Part shown: piece by piece, positions 8,039-16,489 of the stretch | How positions within the stretch are numbered: position 1 is the first letter of the stretch | Layout of the letters: each line of letters starts with the position of its first letter | Assembly (NCBI RefSeq): GCF_013141725.1 | Contig: NZ_WHNZ01000012.1 | Span: 372,001-436,000 of the forward strand | DNA: 64,000 nt | From: Paenibacillus planticolens | GTDB lineage: Bacteria > Bacillota > Bacilli > Paenibacillales > NBRC-103111 | Reading direction: 5' to 3' | The notes under the pieces: model-generated | Seen by the model: only the letters and a program-made list of their open reading frames with translations | The model's database searches: none | What the model was told of the DNA's origin: nothing | Position numbers and translations under genes: made by a program

Positions 8039-8739
8039 ACCGGCTTCCTCTCCCTCCAGCGAGATAGCAGCGTCATGCCAACCGCGGCAAACTGCTTGCC
8101 GCGGTGCACGAACCCGTGCCAATCCCGCCCCGTCTCCCGGTGCGTGATCGGCACGTCCAGCTCAACGATGCGCAGGCCGCGCCGCGCCGCATCGATGGTC
8201 AGCGCGACTTCCACGCCGAAGCCGCGCCGAAGCTTCCCAAGCTCCCGCAGCCGGTCCGCGCGCACCGCGCGCTGTCCGGACAAGGGAGCTTCGGTCTCGT
8301 AGCCGCTGAGCCGGCGGATGCCGCGGCGGGCTAAGCCCTTCACCAAGCCGAAGCCTGCTTTGGTTCGGGATGGCGGCAGCTTCGCGATCGCCATGTCCGC
8401 TTCGCTCCGCAGCAGCGGCTCGATGAGCACAAGCGCCTCGCCGGCCGTGGCCTGCAGATCGGCGTCCAGAAAGAGCAGCAGATCGCCTCTGGCCTCGGCG
8501 ATGCCCGACTGCATAGCCGCCCCTTTCCCGCAGCGGCGGCTATGCTTGATCAGCTTGTCCGCCCACGGCCAAGCGACCTCATACGTGTTGTCCCTGCTGC
8601 CGTCGTCCACCACGATAATTTCAAACCTCATAGCCGGACTCCACAGTAAGTCTGCTTGCTCTTGCAAATATCGAAGCGTATCCTCAATATGTCCCCCTTC
8701 ATTCCAAGCTGGAATAATAATGGATAAGTACGGCTTCAT
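8008..8739 (-). CDS. Glycosyltransferase family 2 protein
   Basis: 243 aa GT-A fold enzyme. LSIIIPAWNEGGHIEDTL at the N-terminus, IIVVDDGSRDNT near 42 and LLLFLDADLQAT near 92 (the DxD metal site) are classic. No C-terminal membrane helices, so a short soluble enzyme like dolichyl-phosphate mannose synthase. Its ATG overlaps the SteA-like stop codon (ATGA). The middle of the gene (8080-8560) is very GC-rich compared with its neighbours. Probable role: sugar transfer in an envelope glycan together with the flanking MraY-like protein. The sugar is unknown. Confidence 0.85.
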   Translation of the reverse strand: MKPYLSIIIPAWNEGGHIEDTLRYLQEQADLLWSPAMRFEIIVVDDGSRDNTYEVAWPWADKLIKHSRRCGKGAAMQSGIAEARGDLLLFLDADLQATAGEALVLIEPLLRSEADMAIAKLPPSRTKAGFGLVKGLARRGIRRLSGYETEAPLSGQRAVRADRLRELGKLRRGFGVEVALTIDAARRGLRIVELDVPITHRETGRDWHGFVHRGKQFAAVGMTLLSRWRERKPVWYSSDRSSI

Positions 8740-9896
8740 CCTTCACCTCCGAGCTTCCACACCACATGAGCCACCCGCTTCACGATCCAATGCAGCTGAA
8801 ATAAGCCCAATGCGATAAAAAAAAGCGAGAGAAAAAGCGTTGTACCTGCCTCTTTCGTCCATCCCTGCCGCTTATACAGGAGGCCAATGCTCTTAATATC
8901 CACGAGTCGCGCCCCAATTTTCATTCGCACAAGCAGCGTGCTCCCCATGCCTGCTCTTCCTTTTTCCAGAAAATCAATCATGTGCGTGCGCGCGCCAACT
9001 GTAACCAGCACTTCGCACCGTTTTTCATACGCCAATAAAAGCGCCGCATCCTCGCTTGTTCCAAAACACGGAAGCACGTGGGCTCTCAGTCCCAACGCAT
9101 TCGTGCGCAATAACCCCGGAGCTTCTCCATCGGCATACGCATGCACGACTAGTTCCGCGCCACAGGCGAGCGCTTTATCCGTTACGCTGTCCATATCGCC
9201 AATAATCAGATGAGGCCGGTAGCCGCATTCCAGCAGGGCATCTGCGCCCCCATCCACACCGATAAGAATCGGTTTGACTTCGGCGATATAAGCTTTGGCG
9301 GCAAGCAAATCCTTTTTGTACCCTTTTCCTCTTGAGACAATCAATACATGCTTATCCGTCAAATCCGTTTGAAGGAACACCTGCGGCAGCGGCTCCATGA
9401 TGGCGTGCATGTCGCGCATAGCGTAAGTCAACGTGTTTTCGATAAATTGCTCCATCAGCTTCGTCGTCCGCTCATTTGCAAGCTGCTGCATGCCGAGCCA
9501 CTTCTCGCGCGTAAAAGAGCTGCAAGGAATCTCCCGATCCCCCAAGAAGATCCGGTCCTCATAAACGGCAATTTCCGCGTTGGTCGTAAAACTTTCGAAT
9601 GCGGCTGCATCCGCTTCCCAAATCGGAATCTGCTGCTGAAGGAGCATGAGGGGGCCGTGGGTCGGGTATGCGCCGCTCATCGTTTCTTGACAATTAATAA
9701 CAGCTTTTACTTTCTGGTCGATAAGCTCTTGAGCGGCTACTTCATCGAGGTCGCGATGCTGGAGAACGACAATGCGGCCAGGGGGTAAATCACGAAGCAG
9801 TACTTTCGTAATCGCCCCTACGCTAATCTTCCCTTTGCAGAGCGGCAGCGGCTTAGAGGAAAACAAGGACAGCGAGGACCAGTTCAAGATAGACAC
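8736..9896 (-). CDS. steA: SteA-like protein with a thiamin pyrophosphokinase-like domain
   Basis: 386 aa. The N-terminal part (PPGRIVVLQHRDLDEVAAQELIDQKVKAVINC) is followed by a domain related to thiamin pyrophosphokinase with GVDGGADALLECG and IIGDMDSVTD near 238-252. A membrane helix near the C-terminus (LFLSLFFIALGLFQLHW) anchors it. This architecture matches SteA, a cytokinetic-ring protein in Corynebacterium. The start codon is GTG with a modest AAGGAAAG site. It heads a three-gene unit with the GT2 and MraY-like genes, joined by stop/start overlaps. Confidence 0.75.
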   Translation of the reverse strand: MSILNWSSLSLFSSKPLPLCKGKISVGAITKVLLRDLPPGRIVVLQHRDLDEVAAQELIDQKVKAVINCQETMSGAYPTHGPLMLLQQQIPIWEADAAAFESFTTNAEIAVYEDRIFLGDREIPCSSFTREKWLGMQQLANERTTKLMEQFIENTLTYAMRDMHAIMEPLPQVFLQTDLTDKHVLIVSRGKGYKKDLLAAKAYIAEVKPILIGVDGGADALLECGYRPHLIIGDMDSVTDKALACGAELVVHAYADGEAPGLLRTNALGLRAHVLPCFGTSEDAALLLAYEKRCEVLVTVGARTHMIDFLEKGRAGMGSTLLVRMKIGARLVDIKSIGLLYKRQGWTKEAGTTLFLSLFFIALGLFQLHWIVKRVAHVVWKLGGEG

Positions 9897-10018
9897 CGAC
9901 TTTCCTTTCGTCTATAGATGGTTGTATTTTGTCCTTCCCCATGAAATTCTATGTATATTTTACCAAGCTAATGGCAAGCCTTGAGATTATATCCTTGTGG
10001 AAAGGAGAGACACCATCC

Positions 10019-10204
10019 ATGGAGCTAAACATGAGTGCAGAAGAAGTGCTGGGCCAAATTGTGCAGCTTCACAACACAGGGGAATCGCTTACTAAAAAAA
10101 ATGTGAAGAAACTGCATCCTGATCTGATGAAAAACGCCCTGTATTATTACCCAAGCTGGGAGCACGCCTTGCAAAAGACCGGAGTAGGTACTATTGTTCA
10201 CTAA
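10019..10204 (+). CDS. Small hypothetical protein, possible DNA-binding module
   Basis: 61 aa starting MELNMSAEEVLG. The pattern LTKKNVKKLHPDLMKNALYYYPSWEHALQKTG resembles the single helical repeats (ending in a FGSWxxAL-like motif) that accompany homing endonucleases and bind DNA; this likeness is only by pattern. AAGGAG lies 12 nt before the ATG at 10019; the ATG at 10031 is an alternative start. Convergent with the next gene across a shared terminator. Confidence 0.55.
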   Translation: MELNMSAEEVLGQIVQLHNTGESLTKKNVKKLHPDLMKNALYYYPSWEHALQKTGVGTIVH

Positions 10205-10226
10205 ACATACATAGAGCATACAAATG

Positions 10227-10270
10227 AAAAAGCTCCGAAGGCGTACAGCCTTATCGGAGCTCTTTTTTTA
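10227..10270. terminator. Bidirectional terminator
   Basis: AGCTCCGA-AGGC and GCCT-TATCGGAGCT form a hairpin with an A run on the left and a run of seven T on the right. It serves the plus-strand gene ending at 10204 and the minus-strand gene ending at 10277. Confidence 0.88.
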
Positions 10271-10276
10271 TTGCCG

Positions 10277-10465
10277 CTATTCATCGATAACTTCCCATTC
10301 CACCTGAATCATCCGGTCGACCCAAGTGCGGATTTTAATTTCAATGGCGCTCTCTATTTCCTCGTCTGTCATCTCACCAAGCTTATGCTCAGCAATTTCC
10401 AGCACATCCCGCTTAACCGTTTCCCCGTCAACTCCTAATTGAATGCTGATACGCAACTCACTCAC
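10277..10465 (-). CDS. Small acidic hypothetical protein
   Basis: 62 aa, rich in Glu and Asp, with a possible mixed alpha/beta fold (LRISIQLGVDGETVKRDVLEIAE, then WVDRMIQVEWEVIDE). The start is unsure: GTG at 10465 has no spaced ribosome site, whereas TTG at 10456 follows GGGTGAG. Not recognised. Terminates on the bidirectional hairpin at 10227-10270. Confidence 0.5.
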   Translation of the reverse strand: MSELRISIQLGVDGETVKRDVLEIAEHKLGEMTDEEIESAIEIKIRTWVDRMIQVEWEVIDE

Positions 10466-10580
10466 CCTTTTCTGTCAAAGCATCGTTAAATTTATAAGAA
10501 AACTTTCCATTGCGGCCGATCTCTTGAATATCTAAAATAGAGAGTGTAATCCATCTTCCAAATGAAATGAGGAACGCCAC

Positions 10581-10796
10581 ATGTCCAAATCGCAAGCGCA
10601 AAAACTGCGGCAGCGCCATTTACGGGAAGGCAAGCCTGATCCCGCAACGTATCGTTTAAACTGGAACGGAGTGAATCCCGTCTCTAAGAAGACCCCAAGT
10701 TTGAAAGAACTGCAAGCCAAACAACAAAATAAACATAAATCAAGGAATTCGAACCATTGGCATGGGGACGATTCCTTTTTTCATGCTGCTATTTGA
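10581..10796 (+). CDS. Small basic hypothetical protein
   Basis: 71 aa, very basic at the N-terminus (MSKSQAQKLRQRHLREGKPDP). The opening pattern is reminiscent of YqkK-type small proteins of Bacillus, which also begin with a Lys/Arg-rich AKKLRxKxxREGK stretch; this is a weak link. GAGGA is 8 nt before the ATG. Its end overlaps the 3' end of the convergent gene by 8 bp. Confidence 0.5.
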   Translation: MSKSQAQKLRQRHLREGKPDPATYRLNWNGVNPVSKKTPSLKELQAKQQNKHKSRNSNHWHGDDSFFHAAI

Positions 10797-11028
10797 TGAT
10801 AATGCCCTGCTCGGCCGCATAATGAATTAAGGCTTCTTTCTCATGGGAATGGAAGTTGTACTTGCAATCAAACCCGTTGAAAAACAACTTCCACTCCAAA
10901 ACCTCTCCGTTATTATCCACAGCCAACTCGGCTACGTACAAGGAATCAGGCTCATCTTCAAATTGCAGACCTATATGGAGCTGTATCTGCCCATCCGTTT
11001 TTTGCTGCTCACAATAATCGATAATCAC
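10789..11028 (-). CDS. Hypothetical protein
   Basis: 79 aa beginning at GTG with AGGAGG 8 nt upstream. Predicted beta-rich then helical (IQLHIGLQFEDEPDSLYVAELAVD, EKEALIHYAAEQGIII). No family recognised. Convergent with and overlapping the small basic gene. Confidence 0.55.
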   Translation of the reverse strand: MIIDYCEQQKTDGQIQLHIGLQFEDEPDSLYVAELAVDNNGEVLEWKLFFNGFDCKYNFHSHEKEALIHYAAEQGIIIK

Positions 11029-11128
11029 GTAAAAGGCCTCCTATTGAATAAAATCTTTTTTATTTATATAATATACTAACGCGCCCAAGCTAATAAAGAT
11101 AAGGGCATGCTTTTAGGAGGAATTTCAA

Positions 11129-11395
11129 ATGGCTTATGATCCGCAAGTAGTAGATGCAACAATTGTTAGTGATAATAAAAAAAATGGTCTGTTCGAAGTC
11201 GTTGTGTCGTTGAAAGACCGTAACAAATGCCGTCTATTCTTTGAAAGAGACTCCGAAACCGGCATCGGCAGAGTTACCGATTTGAACAGATTGATGAAAG
11301 AACCTTGCCCGATCTGCCGCAAAGATTACCTCTGCAACTGTTTAGACCGTTATAAAGAATCCATTGCAGATCAAGCTCTAACACTCATAAAATAA
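11129..11395 (+). CDS. Hypothetical protein with a Cys cluster
   Basis: 88 aa with AGGAGG 9 nt before the ATG. The C-terminal half holds CPICRKDYLCNC, four cysteines that could bind zinc. The N-terminal half looks beta-rich. No family recognised. A strong hairpin follows directly. Confidence 0.55.
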   Translation: MAYDPQVVDATIVSDNKKNGLFEVVVSLKDRNKCRLFFERDSETGIGRVTDLNRLMKEPCPICRKDYLCNCLDRYKESIADQALTLIK

Positions 11396-11401
11396 TACAT
11401 G

Positions 11402-11446
11402 AAGCAAAATGGTTGGACAGGAGGTATCCTGACCAACCATTTTGCT
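11402..11446. terminator. Long shared hairpin between convergent genes
   Basis: A 15-bp perfect stem (AAGCAAAATGGTTGG) continues, after one mismatch, with a further 5-bp stem around a 4-nt loop. It ends 1 bp before the cobB stop codon and 6 bp after the upstream gene. T tracts are short, so its strength comes from the stem. Confidence 0.75.
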
Positions 11447-12823
11447 TTATGTGCGTTTATACCGCTCGCAAGCGTGAATCCAATTGCTGACAATCCCCGG
11501 ATTCGAGGCAAAATGCAAATGCGTGTAGCCCGCTACAAGATTGCCTTTGGCATAACCCTCCTCGCTCACACCCAATCTGCCCTGGGATTGAAAAGCAGCC
11601 GGTATCTCCGCTCCCTCTCTAGCTTGGAACGTGGAATAATGGAACTCATGACCCCGAGCTTGATCTCCCGCTGCGAGTAAATAGTTGTCGTTGCTTGTTA
11701 CTTCACGGTATCCCAGCGCAGCTAACTTCTTCTGCATGATGACCTTGCCGGGAACAATGCCTACCATGCTGAAGCTGTTTCCTGTTGTATCTACAATTTG
11801 CTCCGTTAAATACATGAAGCCGCCGCATTCCGCAAAAGTCGGCAGGCCTTCCGCGATGCGGCTGCGAAAAGATGCTTTGACCTTCTCATCTCTGCTTAGC
11901 CGCTCCGCAAACTCCTCCGGAAATCCGCCTCCAATATATAATCCGTCCGCATCTGCGGGGACTTCCTCACCTGCAAGCGGCGAGAAGAATATGCATTTTG
12001 CGCCTCCAGCTTTCAGCAGCTCCAAGTTTTCAGGATAATAAAAGTGAAAAGCGGCATCTTTGGCGACAGCAATCTTGACGCGCTTTGGCGATGATTCGGA
12101 AGTGCCGGCAAACAACACCTGACGACTTTCAACAGGCGGTGCCACCGCTACTGTAAGCAACTGATCCAAATCCACATGAGCGGCCGCTTGATCGGCCAAC
12201 CGGTCAAAAAAAGGCTGCAGCTCGCCTCGCTCGATCGAAGGCACGAGCCCTAAGTGCCTCTCCGGAACTTCGATTCCCTCATCGCGCGGCATATATCCGA
12301 GGACAGGAATTCCGCATTCCTGCTCGATCGCTTGCTTCACCATCTTGTAATGCCCTTCGCTGCCGGGGCGATTGGCAATGACTCCGACGATGTTGTCCTC
12401 TTGCCCGAATTGCTGAAAGCCTTTGACAATGGCTGCCACACTTCTTGCCATGCTCGCGACATTCAGGATGAGGATGACCGGCGCGCCCAGAATACGGCCA
12501 ATATCCGCCGTACTCCCCTCATCGGTCAGCGGATCTTTGCCATCGAACATGCCCATGACACCTTCGATAATCGAAATGTCGGAGCCGCTGCTGCCGCGAA
12601 CAAACAGCTCTTTGACACCTTCCCGGCCAATCATCCATGAATCCAAATTGCGGGAAGGTCTCCCGGTAACGGCCGTATGATAGGTCGGATCAATATAATC
12701 GGGGCCGCACTTGAAGCCCTGCACCGATAGTCCCCTCTTTTGCAATGCGGCCATAATCCCGATCGTTAACGTTGTTTTGCCGACACCGCTGCCGGTTCCG
12801 GCAATAACGATTCTACGCTCCAT
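11447..12823 (-). CDS. cobB: Cobyrinate a,c-diamide synthase
   Basis: 458 aa, full length. An N-terminal ATPase domain carries the P-loop GTGSGVGKTT and the GFKCGPDYIDPTYH signature. A C-terminal class I glutamine amidotransferase-like domain carries GGFPEEFAERL and the nucleophile Cys in FAECGGFMYL. It amidates the a and c side chains of cobyrinic acid using glutamine and ATP. No other cobalamin genes and no cobalamin riboswitch are nearby. A GGGGGG-type ribosome site precedes the ATG by 6 nt. Confidence 0.92.
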   Translation of the reverse strand: MERRIVIAGTGSGVGKTTLTIGIMAALQKRGLSVQGFKCGPDYIDPTYHTAVTGRPSRNLDSWMIGREGVKELFVRGSSGSDISIIEGVMGMFDGKDPLTDEGSTADIGRILGAPVILILNVASMARSVAAIVKGFQQFGQEDNIVGVIANRPGSEGHYKMVKQAIEQECGIPVLGYMPRDEGIEVPERHLGLVPSIERGELQPFFDRLADQAAAHVDLDQLLTVAVAPPVESRQVLFAGTSESSPKRVKIAVAKDAAFHFYYPENLELLKAGGAKCIFFSPLAGEEVPADADGLYIGGGFPEEFAERLSRDEKVKASFRSRIAEGLPTFAECGGFMYLTEQIVDTTGNSFSMVGIVPGKVIMQKKLAALGYREVTSNDNYLLAAGDQARGHEFHYSTFQAREGAEIPAAFQSQGRLGVSEEGYAKGNLVAGYTHLHFASNPGIVSNWIHACERYKRT

Positions 12824-12855
12824 TCCGATCCCCCCAGCAAATGCTTGTCACGCAC

Positions 12856-13086
12856 TTATTCATAGATTGCCCTATATAGCCCTTCTAGCAAACTTTGATA
12901 GCTGCTAGATTCATAAGTTATCTCAGAGAATGAGACATGAATCACTTTGTTGCTTGTCCTGACTACAAAAAAGCTATCCTCCGAGCGTTCCGGATCGATA
13001 TAAGTATAGCACTCAAGCAAGCTGCTTCCCGTTTTTTGACGTAAAAAATCAGTAGCTTCCGCACTAGCATTTGCATATTTAGGCAT
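12856..13086 (-). CDS. Hypothetical protein
   Basis: 76 aa starting MPKYANASAEATDF. I chose the ATG at 13086 because AGAGGAAG precedes it by 6 nt; a longer frame to 13173 would run through the terminator of the upstream gene. Predicted helix, then a beta-rich part with YTYIDPERSEDSFFVVRTSNKVIHVSF. Not recognised. Confidence 0.5.
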   Translation of the reverse strand: MPKYANASAEATDFLRQKTGSSLLECYTYIDPERSEDSFFVVRTSNKVIHVSFSEITYESSSYQSLLEGLYRAIYE

Positions 13087-13122
13087 GTATGTCTTCCTCT
13101 CAATTTTATTCATCTCATCTTG

Positions 13123-13169
13123 AAAAGAGGCTGTCCAACAAGTCATACAAATGACTGTGGACAGGCCTC
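13123..13169 (-). terminator. Terminator after the four-helix membrane protein gene
   Basis: On the minus strand GAGGCCTGTCCACAGTCAT pairs, with small bulges, with ATGACTTGTTGGACAGCCTC, followed by TTTT. Confidence 0.75.
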
Positions 13170-13189
13170 CCATGTATAACCCTTATTCA

Positions 13190-13612
13190 TTATAATCGCG
13201 TCTTGTTTCTCTTTAGAGCCAGATAACCGCCTAGCAGCGAAACCGGGACAATGGCAAAAAAGCCGACAAGCTCATACCATAATGGAACACCGGTGTTTCT
13301 TAACATCGAATCAAACCCGATCGCCGCGCCAATGACACCGATGCATGCCGCATTAAAATATTCAGCTCGCTTTGCAACTCTAGCCGCAACATATCCGCCA
13401 AGAAAAGACCAGAACAGGCCTATGACCAAAAACAACAAGATCAGTCCTGTGTTCGAATACAGTGCATTTACATCCTGCTCACTCACCGGGCTATTTCCGA
13501 AATATAAACTGCCGAATACCGCCGTCGATACGAGTGTACCCAAATTATCAACGGCTACTCCGAGCAGCACGCCCAGAAAATGAAATTTTCTTCCACTTTT
13601 TTGCTCAACCAT
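13190..13612 (-). CDS. Hypothetical membrane protein, four helices
   Basis: 140 aa with about four membrane segments (residues 12-34, 56-78, 85-103, 113-132) and a basic tail (LKRNKTRL). Gly- and Ala-rich helices. No family named. A stand-alone gene with its own terminator. Confidence 0.6.
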   Translation of the reverse strand: MVEQKSGRKFHFLGVLLGVAVDNLGTLVSTAVFGSLYFGNSPVSEQDVNALYSNTGLILLFLVIGLFWSFLGGYVAARVAKRAEYFNAACIGVIGAAIGFDSMLRNTGVPLWYELVGFFAIVPVSLLGGYLALKRNKTRL

Positions 13613-13701
13613 AAATTATTCTTCTCTCCTGATTCCTTATCTAGATCCCTACCCATCATATCATGCAGATAAGCCAGTATCCAGTTTCTGCTATTCCCCC
13701 G

Positions 13702-14787
13702 CTATTTCCACCAGGCTGCGGTCGGAATTTGCTCTGCATGAACAGTCACAGTTTGACCGATTTTCGGCGTTGCAATGCGGACATGATGCAGGCTTGCCGC
13801 TTTTGCCGCGCGCTCCACCGGATCAAACCAGTCGTGCACCGCTAAGGTGAATGCTCCCCAATGAATTGGAATAAGCAGCTTGCCTTTGACATCCATATGA
13901 GCTTGTACGGTCTCTTCAGGCTGCATATGAATATCTGCCCAACGCATGTCGTATTGGCCGCATTCCATCAACGTCACGTCGAAGGGACCGTATTTCTGCC
14001 CAATCGCTTTGAAATGAGGCGAATACCCGCTGTCCCCACTGAAAAAAACGCTTGACTCCATGCCTTTAATCACCCACGAGCACCATAGCGTAGCTCCGCG
14101 ATCGGTCAAGCTTCTTCCTGAAAAATGCGTAGCAGGCGTACACGCAAATGTTAGGCCATCATACGCAAACTCATCCCACCAATCGTACTCAGCGATCTTC
14201 TCGGGAGGGACTCCCCACCTCTCCAAGTGGCCTCCAACTCCAAGCGGGACCAGAAACTTATTTACTTTATTTTTAATTTTCATTATTGAACCATAATCCA
14301 AATGATCGTAGTGATCATGAGACAGCACGACGGCGTCGATGACAGGCAGCTGCGCAATCTCAAAAGGCAAACCGCCGCTGTACCTCCCCTTCCCGAACCA
14401 AGGGAATGGCGACGCTGCTCTGCCAAACATCGGATCAAGCAAGAGCGCTTTGCCATCGATCATCAGCAAAGACGCCGAATGTCCGAACCACGTAACCCGC
14501 GTTTGGGAAGCCTTTTGCAAAATAGGGGCATCCATCGTTAACGGCTTCCTTGGACGACGGTTCGGGCTGCTCTTCGCGAAATCCCGCAGAATGCTTAGCG
14601 TCGTTTTTAAGCCCATGTCCATCATCGTCGGCACAGGATTTTGAAATTTCCCTTGAACAAACTGTGGGGATCGGGATAAGGCCTGCTGCCTTACTTTGGA
14701 AGGTCTTCGCCCGAAAACCGGATATGCATACATAAATAGAACAATCACAACAGCAAGCCCTACAATAATCATGAATGAAAGTAACAA
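13702..14787 (-). CDS. Membrane-anchored MBL-fold hydrolase (NAPE-PLD-like)
   Basis: About 361 aa. A membrane helix (MIIVGLAVVIVLFMYAY) is followed by a metallo-beta-lactamase domain with TWFGHSASLL, LSHDHYDHLDYGSI (the HxHxDH metal site), FFSGDSGYS and a late IPIHWGAF. The layout is like bacterial NAPE-phospholipase-D/UlaG-type hydrolases. The TTG at 14787 was chosen because GGAGG lies 11 nt upstream; the frame is open to 14874 (also TTG) but without a ribosome site there. Probable membrane lipid or phosphoester hydrolase; substrate unknown. Confidence 0.78.
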   Translation of the reverse strand: MLLSFMIIVGLAVVIVLFMYAYPVFGRRPSKVRQQALSRSPQFVQGKFQNPVPTMMDMGLKTTLSILRDFAKSSPNRRPRKPLTMDAPILQKASQTRVTWFGHSASLLMIDGKALLLDPMFGRAASPFPWFGKGRYSGGLPFEIAQLPVIDAVVLSHDHYDHLDYGSIMKIKNKVNKFLVPLGVGGHLERWGVPPEKIAEYDWWDEFAYDGLTFACTPATHFSGRSLTDRGATLWCSWVIKGMESSVFFSGDSGYSPHFKAIGQKYGPFDVTLMECGQYDMRWADIHMQPEETVQAHMDVKGKLLIPIHWGAFTLAVHDWFDPVERAAKAASLHHVRIATPKIGQTVTVHAEQIPTAAWWK

Positions 14788-14989
14788 CTTCTTCGCAGCC
14801 TCCAAGCGTAACCTTACGGTGATTAAAATGATTTGACTAGATGTATAACGTAAAACTACAGAGGTTGGTTCCAATTTTTTTATTCAATCGGGACACTAGC
14901 ACAATCTATCATTTCGCCCAAACATTATTGAAAAATAGTCATATGCTATCTTGAAACACAAACCAATTCTCTGTTGGAGGTTGATTAGA

Positions 14990-15082
14990 ATGAGTTATGG
15001 TACTGGTGGGTACACTTCTTCGGCAGCAATTTTGGTACTTTTCATTTTGCTGGTAATCATCACAAGCGCATTTGTGTGGTAA
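14990..15082 (+). CDS. YjcZ-type sporulation miniprotein
   Basis: 30 aa: a Gly/Tyr/Ser N-terminus (MSYGTGGYTSSAA) followed by one membrane helix ending TSAFVW. This is the shape and composition of the YjcZ family of tiny sporulation-associated proteins. GGAGG lies 10 nt before the ATG, and a hairpin follows 12 bp after the stop. Function unknown. Confidence 0.8.
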   Translation: MSYGTGGYTSSAAILVLFILLVIITSAFVW

Positions 15083-15094
15083 TTTAACTGTACG

Positions 15095-15125
15095 GAAGGG
15101 CTACCTATCCGATAGGTAGTCCTTC
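15095..15125 (+). terminator. Hairpin after the YjcZ-type gene
   Basis: GAAGGGCTACCTAT and ATAGGTAGTCCTTC pair over a CCG loop with a single G-T pair. It lacks a long T run. It overlaps the end of the convergent XRE gene. Confidence 0.65.
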
Positions 15126-15338
15126 TGCATTTGGAATCAATTCATATAAATCCTTTACTTCACATCCCAGGGAGTCAGCAATACATATCGCCGTTTTCAG
15201 CGGCATAATTCTTTTATTTTCCATAAAATCGTTCAGCCTCTCCGGCTTATAGCGAAGGGCTTGGGCTAGTTCATCCAATGTCATACCCGAATTTTGTAAA
15301 CGCTCTCTTAGCAAACATCTGCCTAGTTCATATTTCAT
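15105..15338 (-). CDS. XRE-family helix-turn-helix regulator, short
   Basis: About 77 aa made almost wholly of one HTH domain: MTLDELAQALRYKPERLNDFMENKRIMPLKTAICIADSLGCEVKDLYEL. Start taken at the ATG at 15338 because GGAGG lies 11 nt upstream; an ATG at 15359 has no ribosome site. Such single-domain XRE proteins often control their own operon or a neighbouring gene. It marks the left edge of the AT-rich accessory region. Confidence 0.8.
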   Translation of the reverse strand: MKYELGRCLLRERLQNSGMTLDELAQALRYKPERLNDFMENKRIMPLKTAICIADSLGCEVKDLYELIPNAEGLPIG

Positions 15339-15380
15339 TTTTGATAATTCCTCCAGCATTCGTAGTTGGTGTAATACATA

Positions 15381-15413
15381 ATAAAACCCAATAAACCAAA
15401 GCGGTTATTGGGT
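15381..15413 (-). terminator. Terminator, copy 1 of a repeated hairpin
   Basis: Minus strand ACCCAATAA pairs with TTATTGGGT, followed by TTTTATT. It lies downstream of the DUF2569 gene. A near-identical hairpin recurs at 16654-16689. Confidence 0.65.
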
Positions 15414-15526
15414 CAACCAGCGCGATAAATTCGTTATACTACAACACGATTATCCCCTATCCCTTAAAAACCTATCCTTTATTAAAATACGGAGACAGTT
15501 GTATTGGTATATTTACTTTTTGAAAC

Positions 15527-16051
15527 TTAATGGACAAACGTTTGCTTTACCCGCTTTGACATTAGGAAGTAGCATACCCATAGTCCAATCCAAATTACCT
15601 TGACTGATACACCTGTCATAAGAGAACTTTGAATAGCACTCTCATATGACATAAAAAAATTAACGCCAAATGGAATTAAATTTAGAATTTCTAAGCCAAC
15701 AATGACCTTTGGAGCATATTTTTTCTTTCTACAGATCAATATTAGAGTAGCTATCAGACAAATTAAATGCATTACGTTGTATGAGCTTAAAAATACTAGT
15801 TGTTTCGTCCATTCAACATTCGATATGCCAGCTCGGATAATTAGATAATACGAATAACAGATTAAGAATACAGAGATTATGCATGTTGCATTGTAAAATA
15901 GCAGCCATCCTCTTATTGGTATTGAATCAATGCTATTCTCACTATTAAATTCAAATTCCACAATTTCATTCTGACATTCAGGACAATGCTTATATCCTGA
16001 CTCAACTTTCGCTTCACACCAAGGGCATTCAATCATATGTGATTTCTTCAA
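15527..16051 (-). CDS. Zinc-ribbon plus DUF2569-like membrane protein
   Basis: 174 aa. An N-terminal zinc ribbon (CPWC at 9-12 and CPEC at 23-26) is joined to a four-helix membrane region starting IPIRGWLLFYNATC and ending SKRVKQTFVH, as in DUF2569 proteins. Membrane protein of unknown role. AT-rich with few strong ribosome signals, like the rest of this region. Confidence 0.65.
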   Translation of the reverse strand: MKKSHMIECPWCEAKVESGYKHCPECQNEIVEFEFNSENSIDSIPIRGWLLFYNATCIISVFLICYSYYLIIRAGISNVEWTKQLVFLSSYNVMHLICLIATLILICRKKKYAPKVIVGLEILNLIPFGVNFFMSYESAIQSSLMTGVSVKVIWIGLWVCYFLMSKRVKQTFVH

Positions 16052-16218
16052 GTTGTAACCTCACTCTCAATGTTAAAGCCAACCTTATTAGAAGCATTCT
16101 TGTATTTCTTAACGTCTCTAGCGTACAAAACATAAGTATCTGCTAAAATATCTCCAATTCTTTTCTTGTCCTTTTGTCAAATTCCTTTATATCCCATCAT
16201 TATACAATAAAATCAACA

Positions 16219-16248
16219 TAAAAAAGCTACCCTTTTACGGCTAGCTTC
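16219..16248 (-). terminator. Terminator after the Spo0E-like gene
   Basis: Minus strand AAGCTAGCC and GGGTAGCTT form an imperfect stem over GTAAAA, followed by TTTTT. Confidence 0.7.
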
Positions 16249-16294
16249 CTAGTATTCATACTGCCATCAAGCTATATGTGTCATATTCCTAACA

Positions 16295-16489
16295 CTAACT
16301 AATTAGCTTCATTTTGAGATTTTTCAGTAAATACTTTTGATAAACTAAAATATAGCGATCCAAGAGTTGACTAACTTTAACAACTTTTTCATGTGTAAGA
16401 CTTCCGTGAATCCATGCCTGTTCAATCATCTCGGAACGTAAAGCTTCGATTTTTGCTTGAAGGGTTGATTCCATATTATCATTCTCCAT
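16295..16489 (-). CDS. Spo0E-family aspartyl-phosphate phosphatase
   Basis: 64 aa helical hairpin protein. The signature SQLLDRYI (the SxxLDxxI motif) lies at about residues 41-48 after a first helix (LQAKIEALRSEMIEQAW). Family members remove phosphate from Spo0A~P and delay sporulation. spo0A itself lies 10 kb away in this window. Starts at ATG; the promoter region is within the AT-rich gap upstream. Confidence 0.8.
   Translation of the reverse strand: MENDNMESTLQAKIEALRSEMIEQAWIHGSLTHEKVVKVSQLLDRYILVYQKYLLKNLKMKLIS

Noticed and set aside
8080..8560. GC-rich patch as a recently gained gene
   Set aside because: Parts of xseA, a core gene, show the same local GC rise, so GC alone does not prove transfer.
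12824..12860. Cobalamin riboswitch before cobB
   Set aside because: The space before cobB is far too short and lacks the B12 box.
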